Shown piece after piece: positions 37,837 through 47,444 of a stretch of DNA of 64,000 nt; positions within the stretch are counted from its first letter, which is position 1; every line of letters starts with the position of its first letter. The position numbers and the translations under genes are program-made. Origin of the DNA: Achromobacter spanius (GTDB taxonomy: Bacteria; Pseudomonadota; Gammaproteobacteria; Burkholderiales; Burkholderiaceae_B); the NCBI RefSeq assembly GCF_029637605.1, contig NZ_CP121261.1, forward strand, positions 2,294,001 to 2,358,000, given 5' to 3'. The notes under the pieces were generated by a model that worked only from the letters and a program-made list of their open reading frames with translations, was not told where the DNA came from and ran no database searches.

Positions 37837-38571
37837 TCAACCGCATTGCCGCTGACGCCAGCAGTCATAGCGCCACTTCCAGGGCTGCATGGCGGCCGGC
37901 TGCGCCCAAAGGCCGCGCTTGGCGTCCTTGGCCTGGCGTTGCAGGCCGGGCATGGCCTTGTCACGCAAATAATCGCCCTTTCTGGCGGTGTAGGCCCAGG
38001 CATAGCCCGCTTCCACCTGCAAGCGGTTGGCCGAGCGTCCGTCGTCCAGGATCAGCGCGCACACGTCGCGGCCGTACTGGTCTTGTTCGTAACACTGGGC
38101 GGTCAGGGTCTTGCCCGCCACCAGGCCGGCCAGATGCTTGCGCGAGGCGTCGGCATAGGGCTGGCCGGGTTGGTCGGCGCCATGGCCCTCTTCGGGCGCA
38201 TCAATGCTGTCCATGCGGATGCGCCGTTGGCCGCCGCTGGCGCGCAGCGTGACGGTGTCGCCGTCGGCCACGTTGACGATCGCGCCGGTCAGCGTGTAGC
38301 TGCCCGCGGGAATCCCGCCCGACAGCGCGGGGCCGGGCCGCGACGACGGCGCGGGCGCGCCTTGCGATGGGGGTGGGAGTGAGGCCGGCGGGGAATCGCC
38401 GCGCCCCGAGGGCTGCAGCCAATTGACGATGGCGCCCGCGGCCGCAAGGATCAGGGCAACGATCAGGGCGGTCAGCTTGCCGCCGCCGCGAAATGGGGGT
38501 TTGCCACGCACCGACCGGGCTCCAGATGAGAAACGCGGCAAGTGTGCCACAGGCGGGGCGCGATTTTGCAA
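37837..38571 (-). CDS. Thermonuclease-family (SNase-like) protein, membrane-anchored
   Basis: This 244-residue protein has one N-terminal membrane helix (about 33-52), a Pro/Ser-rich linker and a staphylococcal-nuclease-like OB fold (about 90-215). The catalytic residues are conserved: Arg119 and Glu127 in RMDSIDAPE, and Arg168 in DQYGRD. A calcium-dependent nuclease outside the cytoplasm is likely. Cysteines in the C-terminal half may form a disulfide. The most upstream ATG is used; the first 30 residues are low-complexity, so a later start is possible. It is separated from the ABC operon by 140 bases with no clear signal. Confidence 0.85.
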   Translation of the reverse strand: MQNRAPPVAHLPRFSSGARSVRGKPPFRGGGKLTALIVALILAAAGAIVNWLQPSGRGDSPPASLPPPSQGAPAPSSRPGPALSGGIPAGSYTLTGAIVNVADGDTVTLRASGGQRRIRMDSIDAPEEGHGADQPGQPYADASRKHLAGLVAGKTLTAQCYEQDQYGRDVCALILDDGRSANRLQVEAGYAWAYTARKGDYLRDKAMPGLQRQAKDAKRGLWAQPAAMQPWKWRYDCWRQRQCG

Positions 38572-38687
38572 AAACCGCGCGAAAACCGCCCTGCCGGCTA
38601 TACGCTATCGCTGCCCGCTATCGCCGCCCGCCATGGCCGCCTGCTGTGACCGACTCTTTGATGCCAGCCCCCCCCATCGCTTGCCGC

Positions 38688-39740
38688 CTACAGCCAGCCC
38701 GATTTCCGGAAGCGCCAGTACAGGACCGAACAGATCGACACAATGACGCCCAGCGTGACGGGATAGCCCCACGGTGATTTCAGTTCCGGCATGAATTCGA
38801 AGTTCATGCCGTAAATACCCGCGATAGCGGTCGGCACCGCCAGAATGGCGGCCCAGGACGCCAGCTTGCGCGTGGTGTCGTTCTGCGCGGCCTGGCCGAT
38901 CATCAGGCTGGCTTCGAACGCGAAGGCTAATGATTCCCGCAAGGCGTTGAAGAGTTCATCCACCCGCAATACGCGGTCGGCGACCTCGCCGAAGTACGGC
39001 CTGGCATGTTCATCCACGGCGGACATCTCGACTCGGGCCAGGCGGCGGCAGATCTCGGCCATGGGCGACACCACGGTGTGAATGCGCAACAGGTCGCGGC
39101 GCTGGCGGTACAGCTTGCGGATGTCGGAATCCTTGGCGCCACGGATCAGCAGCTTTTGCTCGGCGCCTTCCACCACGCTTTCGATCTTGCCGGCCGCCGC
39201 CACGTAGCGATCAACCAGCCAGTCCAGCACCTCGGAAGCCACGTAGTCGCTGCCGCGCTTGAGCAAGTCGGGCGAGGCTTCCAGCCGTTCGCGCAACGGG
39301 CTGTGCGCCGCCGTGGCGCCGCGCCGCACGGTGACCAGGAAGCCGTCGCCGATCAAGAGCTGGGTTTCGCCGAAGACCGGGCGTTCGGCCTCGACCTCGA
39401 CGGTGATGGTCACGATCAGGACCATGTTGCCGTAGTCGATGATCTTCGGCCGCCGATGCGGCTCCAGCATCTCTTCCTGGTTTTTGTCGCAGGCGCCGAG
39501 TTCTCCGGCGACGCGGGCCAGCAGTTCGGGCGTAGGGTTGCGCAGGCCGATCCACAGCATGCCGGGCAGTTGAGCCGGCGTTTTGCTGTCGCTTTTGTTG
39601 TCGCTTTGACTGCTGAATTGGGCGATGTACTGGCCCACCTCGTCGATGGGCACTTCGCGGTCGCGGCGACCGTTCACATAGGCAATCGACGCAACCACCT
39701 CGCCCTTGTGGACCTCGGCAAAATTCTCTTCAGCGGACAT
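38688..39740 (-). CDS. corA: Magnesium/cobalt transporter CorA
   Basis: CorA is a pentameric channel for Mg2+ and Co2+ uptake. The 350-residue protein has a large N-terminal cytoplasmic funnel domain and two C-terminal helices. The diagnostic GMN motif lies at the end of the first helix (IAGIYGMNFEFMPELK). A basic tail WRFRKSGWL ends the protein. ATG 39740 has GAGGG upstream; a GTG two codons earlier is possible. It seems to be transcribed alone. Confidence 0.94.
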   Translation of the reverse strand: MSAEENFAEVHKGEVVASIAYVNGRRDREVPIDEVGQYIAQFSSQSDNKSDSKTPAQLPGMLWIGLRNPTPELLARVAGELGACDKNQEEMLEPHRRPKIIDYGNMVLIVTITVEVEAERPVFGETQLLIGDGFLVTVRRGATAAHSPLRERLEASPDLLKRGSDYVASEVLDWLVDRYVAAAGKIESVVEGAEQKLLIRGAKDSDIRKLYRQRRDLLRIHTVVSPMAEICRRLARVEMSAVDEHARPYFGEVADRVLRVDELFNALRESLAFAFEASLMIGQAAQNDTTRKLASWAAILAVPTAIAGIYGMNFEFMPELKSPWGYPVTLGVIVSICSVLYWRFRKSGWL

Positions 39741-39804
39741 GGACACCCTCTGGCAATGCGATCCGTGCCGAACAACTCATGGCATCGGGCGATGATAGCC
39801 CAGG

Positions 39805-41925
39805 CTATGAGAAGAGACTGCGCACCCGCTTGGTGACGTCGATAGCGGGCGCCTGCGGTTCTTTGGCAGCGCCGCCGCCGGGCAGGTCGGCCAGCGCGGG
39901 CGGCTTGGGCAGGTGATCAAACAGCGGCAGCATGGCATTGGTGATGTAGCGCGTGCGCGACCCGTAGACGTGGCGGTCGCCCATGCCCGTCTGCTGATGC
40001 ACGTAGAAGCGCTGCGGCACGATCAATTGCAGGCGTTCCTTGGCGCGCGTCATGGCCACATACAGCAGGCGGCGTTCTTCCTCGATCTCTTCGGCGGTGC
40101 CGGTGCTCATGTCGGAAGGGATGCAGCCATCAACCACGTTCAGCACATAGACCGCCTTCCATTCCTGGCCCTTGGCCGAGTGGATGGTGGACAGGATCAT
40201 GTAGTCCTCGTCGCGCGAGGGCGCGCCGGATTCGTCGCTGGTGGCGTCGGGCGGGTCCAGCGTGAGCTCGGTCAGGAAGCGTTCACGCGATGGGTAGCCC
40301 GCCGCCAGCCGCACCAACTGGTCCAGGTCGGTCTTGCGCACGCGGGCGTCGTCATACAGGCGTTCAAGCTGGCCGGCGTACCAACGCAAGGCCAGGTCCA
40401 CGTCGGCGGGCCAGCGCAGGGCGGGGTCGCACAGCGCCGCATAGGTGTCGGCAAACGCGCCCCATTCCTGCTGCGCCGCCGCGCCCGGCTTGAATTCACG
40501 CAACGCGCGCAGCGGTTCGGCGCTGGCGGACATGGCGTCCATCAGCTTGCCGGCGGTGGCGGGGCCTATGCCGGGCATCAACTGCGCCACGCGAAACCCC
40601 GCCATGCGGCCGCGCGGATTTTCCGCCCAGCGCAATAGCGACAACAAGTCTTTCACGTGCGCGGCTTCCAGAAAGCGCAGGCCGCCGAACTTCACGAAGG
40701 GAATGTTGCGCCGGGTCAGTTCAAGTTCCAGCGCGGCGCTGTGGCTGGCGGTGCGGAACAACGCGGCTTGCGACTTCAGCGTGGCGCCGCCTTCGCGCTG
40801 CGCCAGCACCTGGTCGGCCACCCAGCGCGCTTGCCCGGCTTCGTCGCTGACCGTCACCAGTTCCGGCAATTGCGAGGACGCGCGATCGGTCCAGAGGTCT
40901 TTGGCGAAGCGCTCTGTTGCCAGCCCGATCACCGCGTTGGAAGCGTTCAGGATGGGCTGGGTCGAGCGGTAGTTGCGGTCCAGCGTGATGACGCGGGCGG
41001 GCTTGGGAAACTGCGTTGGAAAATCCAGGATATTGCGCACGGTGGCCGCGCGAAACGAATAAATGGATTGCGCGTCGTCGCCCACCACCGTGAGGCCGCG
41101 GCCGTCGGGTTTCATGGCCAGCAGAATGGCGGATTGCAGGCGGTTGGTGTCCTGGTATTCGTCCACCAGCACATGGTCGAAGCGCGCGCCGACATCCGCC
41201 GCGATGCCGAGGTCCGACATCATCTCGGCCCAGTACAGCAGCAGATCGTCGTAGTCCAGCACCTGCTGGTCCTGCTTGGCCGCCACGTAGCCGCGAAACA
41301 GCGTCTTCAGTTCGTCTTCCCATTGCGCGCACCAGGGGAACGAGGTCTTCAGCACATCGGCCACCGGGCTCTGGCTGTTGACCACGCGCGAATAGATGGC
41401 CAGGCAGGTGCCCTTCAAGGGAAAGCGCGACTTGGTCGACGACAGGCCCTGTTCGTGGCGGACCATGCCCATCAGGTCTTCGGCGTCGCCACGGTCGTGG
41501 ATGGTGAAGGCTTCCGACAGCCCGATGCGCAGCGCGCAATCACGCAGCAGCCGCGCGCCGATGGCGTGGAAGGTGCCCGCCCACGGCAGCGACGGCGCCT
41601 GCTGCGAGCCGCGCAGGTTCATCACCCGCTGCAGCACGCTGCCCACGCGGCGATCCATTTCCTGGGCCGCGCGGCGCGAAAACGTCAGCAGCAGCATGCG
41701 CTGCGGGTCGGCGCCGTTAAGAATCAGGTGGGCAACGCGGTGCGCCAGCGTGTTGGTCTTGCCCGAGCCCGCCCCGGCGATCACCAGCAAGGGGCCATCG
41801 TCGCCCGCAGCCAGGCTCCCGCCCCCGCCCGCGCTCACGCCGAATTCGGCGGCTTCACGCTGGGCGGGGTTCAGGTCGGCTAGGGGGTCGGGGCGGGAAT
41901 TCAAAGGGGGATTGTGGTCGGACAT
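39805..41925 (-). CDS. UvrD/PcrA-type ATP-dependent DNA helicase
   Basis: This superfamily 1A 3'-5' helicase has about 706 residues. Motifs are in order: Q motif LNPAQREA, Walker A GAGSGKT, Ia TFSRRAAQEM, II VDEYQDTN, III VVGDDAQSIYSFR, IV DRNYRST, V STIHSAKGQEW and VI LLYVAMTRAKERL. Such helicases unwind DNA in repair or replication restart. I chose ATG 41925 (MSDHNPP); ATG 41943 is also in frame and neither has a strong ribosome site. It is divergent from the DUF72 gene. Confidence 0.93.
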   Translation of the reverse strand: MSDHNPPLNSRPDPLADLNPAQREAAEFGVSAGGGGSLAAGDDGPLLVIAGAGSGKTNTLAHRVAHLILNGADPQRMLLLTFSRRAAQEMDRRVGSVLQRVMNLRGSQQAPSLPWAGTFHAIGARLLRDCALRIGLSEAFTIHDRGDAEDLMGMVRHEQGLSSTKSRFPLKGTCLAIYSRVVNSQSPVADVLKTSFPWCAQWEDELKTLFRGYVAAKQDQQVLDYDDLLLYWAEMMSDLGIAADVGARFDHVLVDEYQDTNRLQSAILLAMKPDGRGLTVVGDDAQSIYSFRAATVRNILDFPTQFPKPARVITLDRNYRSTQPILNASNAVIGLATERFAKDLWTDRASSQLPELVTVSDEAGQARWVADQVLAQREGGATLKSQAALFRTASHSAALELELTRRNIPFVKFGGLRFLEAAHVKDLLSLLRWAENPRGRMAGFRVAQLMPGIGPATAGKLMDAMSASAEPLRALREFKPGAAAQQEWGAFADTYAALCDPALRWPADVDLALRWYAGQLERLYDDARVRKTDLDQLVRLAAGYPSRERFLTELTLDPPDATSDESGAPSRDEDYMILSTIHSAKGQEWKAVYVLNVVDGCIPSDMSTGTAEEIEEERRLLYVAMTRAKERLQLIVPQRFYVHQQTGMGDRHVYGSRTRYITNAMLPLFDHLPKPPALADLPGGGAAKEPQAPAIDVTKRVRSLFS

Positions 41926-42017
41926 GACGGCAAAGTAGGCCAAATGACTGGCTATTTATCCAGCTATCATAGCAGCGTAGCCGCTGCGCCCCCCGCCTCA
42001 TCCGTCGACCTTTCGCC

Positions 42018-42914
42018 ATGCGTATCCTGACCGGCACCGCCTCCTGGACCGACCCCACCCTACTCGCCTGCGGGCGCTTTTACCCGCCCGACGTGCGTGG
42101 CGCCGAGGCGCGGCTGCGCTTCTACGCCACGCGCTTTGCCATGGCCGAAATCGATTCCAGCTACTACGCCCTGCCCTCGGCCAACAACGCTTATCTTTGG
42201 GCGCAGCGCACACCCGACGATTTCATATTCAACATCAAGGCGTTCCGGCTGTTCACCGGCCACCAGACGCCGCTTGCCGCCTTGCCCCGGGATATTGCGC
42301 GCGAACTGGAAGACTGGCCGGAACCCATGATCTACCACCACCACATGCCCGAGGACTTGCGCGACGAACTCTGGCGCTGCTATCAACTGGCGCTGGAGCC
42401 GCTGCGCATGCCCGGCAAGCTGGGCGCGGTGCATTTTCAGTTTCCGCCGTGGATCCGTCGTGACGCCCGAGGCCGCGCGCATGTGGCCGATTGTGCGCAG
42501 CGCATGCAAGAGCACCTGATATCCGTGGAATTCCGCCATCGCAGTTGGTTCGACAGCCCGGCGGCCATCGCGGACACGCTGGCGTTTGAACGCGATCTGG
42601 GCGTGGTGCATACCGTGGTCGATGCGCCGCAGGGCTTTGACAACACGGTGCCCGCCGTGTGGGAAAGCACGCATCCCGACCTGACTTTGCTGCGCCTGCA
42701 TGGCCGCAATGCGGCAGCATGGAACGCGTCTGGCCCCGCTTCGTCCAGCCGTTTTCAATACGAATACACGGAACAGGAACTGGCGGAACTGGCCGAACGC
42801 TTCACGCGCCTGGCCGCGCAAAGCGCCCAGGCGCATGCGGTATTCAATACCAACTTTGAAGATCAGGGCATGCGCAACGCCGCGGCCTTTGCCACCGCGC
42901 TGTTGCCTTTTTAA
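42018..42914 (+). CDS. DUF72 family protein (YecE-like)
   Basis: This 298-residue protein matches DUF72, a TIM-barrel family of unknown function. It begins MRILTGTASWTDPTL and has the family's FYATRFAMAEIDSSYYALPS and FIFNIKAFRLFTGHQTP segments. A histidine cluster, YHHHMPEDL, lies near residue 105. It is cytosolic with no transmembrane segment. It is divergent from the helicase gene and convergent with the GabR-like gene. Some DUF72 proteins have been suggested to act on nucleic acids or bind iron, but nothing here decides between these. Confidence 0.88.
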   Translation: MRILTGTASWTDPTLLACGRFYPPDVRGAEARLRFYATRFAMAEIDSSYYALPSANNAYLWAQRTPDDFIFNIKAFRLFTGHQTPLAALPRDIARELEDWPEPMIYHHHMPEDLRDELWRCYQLALEPLRMPGKLGAVHFQFPPWIRRDARGRAHVADCAQRMQEHLISVEFRHRSWFDSPAAIADTLAFERDLGVVHTVVDAPQGFDNTVPAVWESTHPDLTLLRLHGRNAAAWNASGPASSSRFQYEYTEQELAELAERFTRLAAQSAQAHAVFNTNFEDQGMRNAAAFATALLPF

Positions 42915-42961
42915 TCGCCTGCCTGATTAGCTTTCTGATCGGCCCGTCTGACCCAACGCCG

Positions 42962-44455
42962 TCAGGCAACGACCGGTTTGCGGGCCACTTCGGCCAGGCT
43001 TTCCAGCAGCACTTCAAACTTGCGCGCAATGTCGTGTTCGGGCACACAGGCGTAGCCCAGCAGCAAGCCCGGCCGCCGACCCTCGGCGTTGACGTAATAG
43101 CGCGACAGCGCGCGCGTCAGCACGCCCTTGCCGCGCGCCACGTCCACCACGCGCAGGTCGTCCATGTCCGGTGGCAAGGTCAGCACCAGATGCAGCCCCG
43201 CCATGCTGGCGTCGCGATGCAGCCAGTCGGGCCCCAGGCGGCGTTCGATCAGGTTGACCAGCATGGCGCGGCGCTTGCCATACAGCATGCGCATGCGGCG
43301 AATATGCGCGGCGTAATGCCCTTCGGAGATGAACGTGGCCAGCGCCGCGTGCGTCATCAGATGGCCTTCGCGGTAGAGCTCGGCGTGCGCCGCCTGGAAC
43401 GCGGCGGTCAAGGGCTTGGGCAAGACCAGGTAGCCCACACGCAGGCCCGGATACAGCGTTTTGCTGAACGTGCCCATGTAGATGACCGGCGCGTCGGGTT
43501 CCAGCCCCAGCAACGATGCAATGGGCCGGCCCGAGAACCGGAATTCGCTGTCGTAATCGTCTTCGATGATCCAGCTGCCGCTTTGCCGCGCCACCGCCAG
43601 CAACTGGCGGCGGCGCGTCAGGGACATCACCGGCCCCAGCGGATACTGGTGCGACGGCGTGACGAAAATGAAGCGTGGCGGCGTGCCGCCTGGTTCGGGC
43701 AGGCGCATGCCCTCTTCGTCCACCGGCAGGTGCACCGTGTGCAGGCCGTTGGCCTGCAGGATGGTGCGGGCGCCCCAGTAGCCGGGGTCTTCGACCCAGG
43801 CCGTTTCGCCCGCTTCGCCCAGGATACGGGTGGTCAGGTCGATGGCTTGGTGCGAGCCTTCAGTGATGATGATCTGGTCCGGGTCGCAGTCGATGGATCG
43901 CGTCAAGGCCAGATGCTGGGCCAACGCTTCACGCAGCGCCGGCAGGCCGCCGCCGTAGGCGTAGGTCAGCAGGTCGGGCGAAGGATTGCGCCACAGGCTG
44001 CTGAATATGCGGCCAAACTTCTTGTGCGGGAATTCCGTCAGGTCGGGCACGCCGGGCATGAAGGCGCCCCATTGGTAGGGCGAGGCCGACACGCCGTCCA
44101 CAATGGCCGCGCCGCGCGCCGACAGCGCGGCACCCGCTTGGGCCTGGGCAGGGTGACGCAGCCGGCGGCCGCTGGCCAGGTAGGAATCAGGCACCGAGGC
44201 GTTGACGAAGGTGCCGTTGCCCTGCCGGCTGCGGGTATAGCCTTCGGCCAGCAGTTGGCTATAGACGTGAACCACCGTGTTGCGGGCGATGCCGAGCTCG
44301 GTAGCGAGGTCGCGCGAGGCGGGCAAACGCGAGTCCGCCGCGATGGCGCCATCCAGGATGGCTTCGCGTATGCCGCGATACAGCCGCTTGTTCATCGGCT
44401 CGCTGGATGCCTCGGCCAGACGCAGCAGCAGCAAGTCACCTACAATGGACCGCAA
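42962..44455 (-). CDS. gabR: MocR/GabR-type transcriptional regulator
   Basis: This 497-residue regulator fuses an N-terminal GntR winged helix (about 21-90: REAILDGAIAADSRLPASRD then NTVVHVYSQLLAEGYTRS) to a fold-type I aminotransferase domain. The aminotransferase part has the PLP-lysine region YMGTFSKTLYPGLRVGYLVL. GabR regulators sense GABA and PLP and activate gabT/gabD while repressing themselves. The divergent position next to gabT-gabD supports this role; PdxR-type activity is the alternative. The start is likely TTG 44455; an ATG at 44395 would remove conserved residues. Confidence 0.88.
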   Translation of the reverse strand: MRSIVGDLLLLRLAEASSEPMNKRLYRGIREAILDGAIAADSRLPASRDLATELGIARNTVVHVYSQLLAEGYTRSRQGNGTFVNASVPDSYLASGRRLRHPAQAQAGAALSARGAAIVDGVSASPYQWGAFMPGVPDLTEFPHKKFGRIFSSLWRNPSPDLLTYAYGGGLPALREALAQHLALTRSIDCDPDQIIITEGSHQAIDLTTRILGEAGETAWVEDPGYWGARTILQANGLHTVHLPVDEEGMRLPEPGGTPPRFIFVTPSHQYPLGPVMSLTRRRQLLAVARQSGSWIIEDDYDSEFRFSGRPIASLLGLEPDAPVIYMGTFSKTLYPGLRVGYLVLPKPLTAAFQAAHAELYREGHLMTHAALATFISEGHYAAHIRRMRMLYGKRRAMLVNLIERRLGPDWLHRDASMAGLHLVLTLPPDMDDLRVVDVARGKGVLTRALSRYYVNAEGRRPGLLLGYACVPEHDIARKFEVLLESLAEVARKPVVA

Positions 44456-44474
44456 TTGGTTCTACCTGTTTTAT

Positions 44475-44496
44475 CAAAGTGGTTCCCACAAGTGGG
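44475..44496. promoter_or_regulatory. Candidate GabR binding site
   Basis: The 96-bp gabR–gabT spacer holds two direct copies of AAGTGG (44477-44482 and 44490-44495) spaced 13 bases start to start. A perfect palindrome, CCCAC-AA-GTGGG, lies at 44485-44496. Paired direct repeats in a divergent spacer are typical MocR targets. Confidence 0.45.
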
Positions 44497-44551
44497 GCCA
44501 TCGTAGCATTAAATAAGGTTTTTCCCGCCCACCCTGTTCATCGAGGCTGAG

Positions 44552-45814
44552 ATGAAGAATCAAGACCTGAATACCCGCCGTTCCCTGGCCACACCGCGCG
44601 GCGTTGGCGTCATGTGCGACTTCTATGCGGTGCGCGCCGAGAACGCCACCCTGTGGGACGCCAACGGCAAGGAATACATCGATTTCGCCGGCGGCATCGC
44701 CGTGTTGAACACGGGCCACCTGCACCCCAAGGTCAAGGCCGCCGTCGCCGCGCAGTTGGACAACTTCACGCACACGGCCTACCAGATCGTTCCGTACGAA
44801 AGCTACATCTCGCTGGCCGAACGCATCAACCGCCTGGCTCCCATCGACGGCCTGAAGAAGACCGCCTTCTTCACCACCGGCGTCGAAGCCGTTGAAAACG
44901 CCATCAAGATCGCGCGCTCGGCCACCGGCCGCTCGGGCGTCATCGCGTTTTCGGGCTCGTTCCACGGCCGCACCATGCTGGGCATGGCGCTGACCGGCAA
45001 GGTCGCCCCGTACAAGCTGTCGTTCGGCCCGATGCCCGGCGACATCTATCACGTGCCGTTCCCCAATGGCACGCAAGCCATCAGCGTGGCCGATTCGCTC
45101 AAGGCGCTGGACCTGCTGTTCAAGTGCGACATCGACCCCAAGCGCGTCGCCGCCATCATCATTGAACCGGTGCAAGGCGAAGGCGGTTTCAACATTACCC
45201 CGCCCGAACTGATGAGCGCGCTGCGCAAGATCTGCGACGAGCACGGCATCCTGCTGATCGCCGACGAAGTGCAAACGGGCTTTGGCCGTACCGGCAAGCT
45301 GTACGCCATGGAACACCATTCGGTGCAGGCCGACCTGATCACCATGGCCAAGAGCCTGGGTGGCGGCTTCCCGATCTCGGGCGTGGTCGGCCGTGCCGAC
45401 GTCATGGACGGCCCGGCCGCTGGCGGCCTGGGCGGCACCTACGCCGGCAACCCGCTGGCGGTTGCCGCGGCCCACGCCGTGCTGGACGTGATTGCCGAAG
45501 AAAAGCTGTGCGATCGCGCCAACGTGCTGGGCGAAAAGCTGCGCGGCCACCTGGAAGGCCTGCGCGCCAAGGTGCCGGGCATTGCCGACGTGCGCGGCCT
45601 GGGTTCGATGGTGGCGCTGGAGCTGAACGACGCCAGCGGCAAGCCGGACGCCGAAGCCGTCAAGCGCGTGCAAGCGCGCGCGCTGGAACAAGGGCTTATC
45701 CTGTTGAGCTGCGGCGTGTATGGCAACGTGCTGCGTTTCCTGTACCCGCTGACCATCCCCGACGCGCAATTCGACCGCGCGCTGGAGATTCTGTCCGACG
45801 CACTGGCAGCGTAA
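44552..45814 (+). CDS. gabT: 4-aminobutyrate–2-oxoglutarate transaminase
   Basis: GabT transfers the amino group of GABA to 2-oxoglutarate, giving succinate semialdehyde and glutamate. The 420-residue class III aminotransferase has the PLP-pocket segments FFTTGVEAVENAIKIAR and IIEPVQGEGGF. It also has LLIADEVQTGFGRTG and the Schiff-base lysine in TMAKSLGGGFPISG. The length matches E. coli GabT (426). GAGG lies seven bases before ATG 44552. It is followed by gabD and divergent from gabR. Confidence 0.96.
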   Translation: MKNQDLNTRRSLATPRGVGVMCDFYAVRAENATLWDANGKEYIDFAGGIAVLNTGHLHPKVKAAVAAQLDNFTHTAYQIVPYESYISLAERINRLAPIDGLKKTAFFTTGVEAVENAIKIARSATGRSGVIAFSGSFHGRTMLGMALTGKVAPYKLSFGPMPGDIYHVPFPNGTQAISVADSLKALDLLFKCDIDPKRVAAIIIEPVQGEGGFNITPPELMSALRKICDEHGILLIADEVQTGFGRTGKLYAMEHHSVQADLITMAKSLGGGFPISGVVGRADVMDGPAAGGLGGTYAGNPLAVAAAHAVLDVIAEEKLCDRANVLGEKLRGHLEGLRAKVPGIADVRGLGSMVALELNDASGKPDAEAVKRVQARALEQGLILLSCGVYGNVLRFLYPLTIPDAQFDRALEILSDALAA

Positions 45815-45863
45815 CGTTCACGGCCTGAACCCTTTATTTCAGGGGGCCACAGGCACGGTAATT

Positions 45864-45895
45864 GCGGGCGTCGCGGATTTATCCGCCGCGCCCGC
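45864..45895 (+). other. Long hairpin between gabT and gabD
   Basis: GCGGGCG (45864-45870) pairs with CGCCCGC (45889-45895), and inside it GCGGAT pairs with ATCCGC. One mismatch and one wobble separate the two parts. No T-run follows, so it may adjust gabT and gabD expression ratios or act as an mRNA stabiliser rather than a full terminator. Confidence 0.5.
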
Positions 45896-45941
45896 TAGTG
45901 TTTGCTGGCCCCGCTGAATCCCAATCAAGGAGACTTCAATA

Positions 45942-47411
45942 ATGACCGCATTGACTCATCCCCTGTCGCGCCCGGATCTGCTGCGCGACGCCTGCTATAT
46001 CGACGGCAAGTGGGTTGGCGCCGGCAACGGCGCGTCGATCCCGGTAGACAACCCCTCCACCGGCAAGACCATCGTGTCGGTGCCAAAGCTGGGTCGCAAG
46101 GAAACCGAAGACGCCATCGCCAGCGCGCAAGCCGCGCTGCCCGCCTGGAGCGCCAAGACCGGCAAGGAACGCGCCGCGATCCTGCTGAAGTGGTCGCAAC
46201 TGATGATGCAGAACCAGCAAGACCTGGCCGCCATCATGACGTCCGAACAGGGCAAGCCCGTGACCGAAGCCGCGGGCGAAATCGCCTACGCGGCCTCGTT
46301 CCTGGAATGGTTTGCCGAAGAAGCCAAGCGCATCGACGGCGACGTGCTGCAAAGCCCGAAGGCCGGCCAGCGCCTGCTGGCGTTGAAGCAGCCCATCGGC
46401 GTTACCGCCGCCATCACGCCGTGGAACTTCCCGGCCGCCATGATCACCCGCAAGGTCGGCCCGGCACTCGCCGCCGGCTGCACCATGGTGGTCAAGCCCG
46501 CCCAGCAGACCCCGCTGACCGCGCTGGCGCTGGCCGTGCTGGCTGAAGAAGCCGGCGTGCCCGCGGGCGTGTTCCACGTCATCACCGGCAGCTCGCGCGA
46601 TATCGGCGCCGCCCTGTGCGAAAGCGATGTGGTGCGCAAGCTGAGCTTCACCGGTTCCACCGAAGTGGGCCGCACGCTGATGGAGCAATGCGCCCCCACC
46701 ATCAAAAAGCTGTCGCTGGAACTGGGCGGCAACGCGCCGTTCATCGTGTTCGACGACGCCGACCTGGACCGCGCCGTTGACGGCATCCTGGCCTCCAAGT
46801 ACCGCAACGCCGGCCAGACCTGCGTGTGCGCCAACCGCATCTACGTGCAGGCCGGCGTGTACGAGGAAATCGCCAAGCGCCTGGTCGCCAAGGTCGAAGC
46901 CATGAAGGTCGGCGACGGCTTTGCCGACGGCGTGACGCAAGGTCCGCTGATCGACAAGAACGCCATCGAAAAGGTGCAGGAACACATCGCCGACGCCACC
47001 TCGCATGGCGCCAAGGTTATTGCCGGCGGCAAGCCGCATGCACTGGGCGGCACGTTCTTTGAACCGACCGTGGTGCGCGACGTGACGCAGTCGATGCGCT
47101 TTGCCACCGAAGAAACCTTCGGCCCGGTGGCCCCGCTGTTCCGCTTCGACACCGAAGAAGAAGTCATCGGCATGGCCAACGACACCATCTTCGGCCTGGC
47201 CGCCTACTTCTTCACCCGCGACTACGCCCGCATCTGGCGCGTGTCGGAAGCGCTGGAGTACGGCATTGTCGGTATCAACACCGGCCTGATCTCCAACGAA
47301 GTCGGCCCGTTCGGCGGCGTCAAGCAGTCGGGCCTGGGCCGTGAAGGCTCGAAGTACGGTATCGAGGAATACCTCGAAATCAAGTATCTGTGCGTGGACC
47401 TGGGCGCCTGA
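45942..47411 (+). CDS. gabD: NADP-dependent succinate-semialdehyde dehydrogenase
   Basis: GabD oxidises succinate semialdehyde to succinate, feeding GABA carbon into the TCA cycle. The 489-residue aldehyde dehydrogenase has the cofactor and substrate motifs ITPWNFPAAM and FTGSTEVGRTL. The general-base glutamate lies in LELGGNAPFIVF and the catalytic cysteine in NAGQTCVCANRIYVQ. The length matches E. coli GabD (482). AAGGAG lies nine bases before the ATG. It is 127 bases downstream of gabT on the same strand. Confidence 0.96.
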   Translation: MTALTHPLSRPDLLRDACYIDGKWVGAGNGASIPVDNPSTGKTIVSVPKLGRKETEDAIASAQAALPAWSAKTGKERAAILLKWSQLMMQNQQDLAAIMTSEQGKPVTEAAGEIAYAASFLEWFAEEAKRIDGDVLQSPKAGQRLLALKQPIGVTAAITPWNFPAAMITRKVGPALAAGCTMVVKPAQQTPLTALALAVLAEEAGVPAGVFHVITGSSRDIGAALCESDVVRKLSFTGSTEVGRTLMEQCAPTIKKLSLELGGNAPFIVFDDADLDRAVDGILASKYRNAGQTCVCANRIYVQAGVYEEIAKRLVAKVEAMKVGDGFADGVTQGPLIDKNAIEKVQEHIADATSHGAKVIAGGKPHALGGTFFEPTVVRDVTQSMRFATEETFGPVAPLFRFDTEEEVIGMANDTIFGLAAYFFTRDYARIWRVSEALEYGIVGINTGLISNEVGPFGGVKQSGLGREGSKYGIEEYLEIKYLCVDLGA

Positions 47412-47419
47412 GCCCGAAG

Positions 47420-47444
47420 CGGTGCGCGGCGCTCGCCGCGCACC
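47420..47444 (+). terminator. GC-rich hairpin after gabD
   Basis: CGGTGCGCGGC and GCCGCGCACCG form an 11-bp perfect stem with a GCTC loop, beginning nine bases past the gabD stop. There is no T-run, so termination is likely but not certain. Confidence 0.55.
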
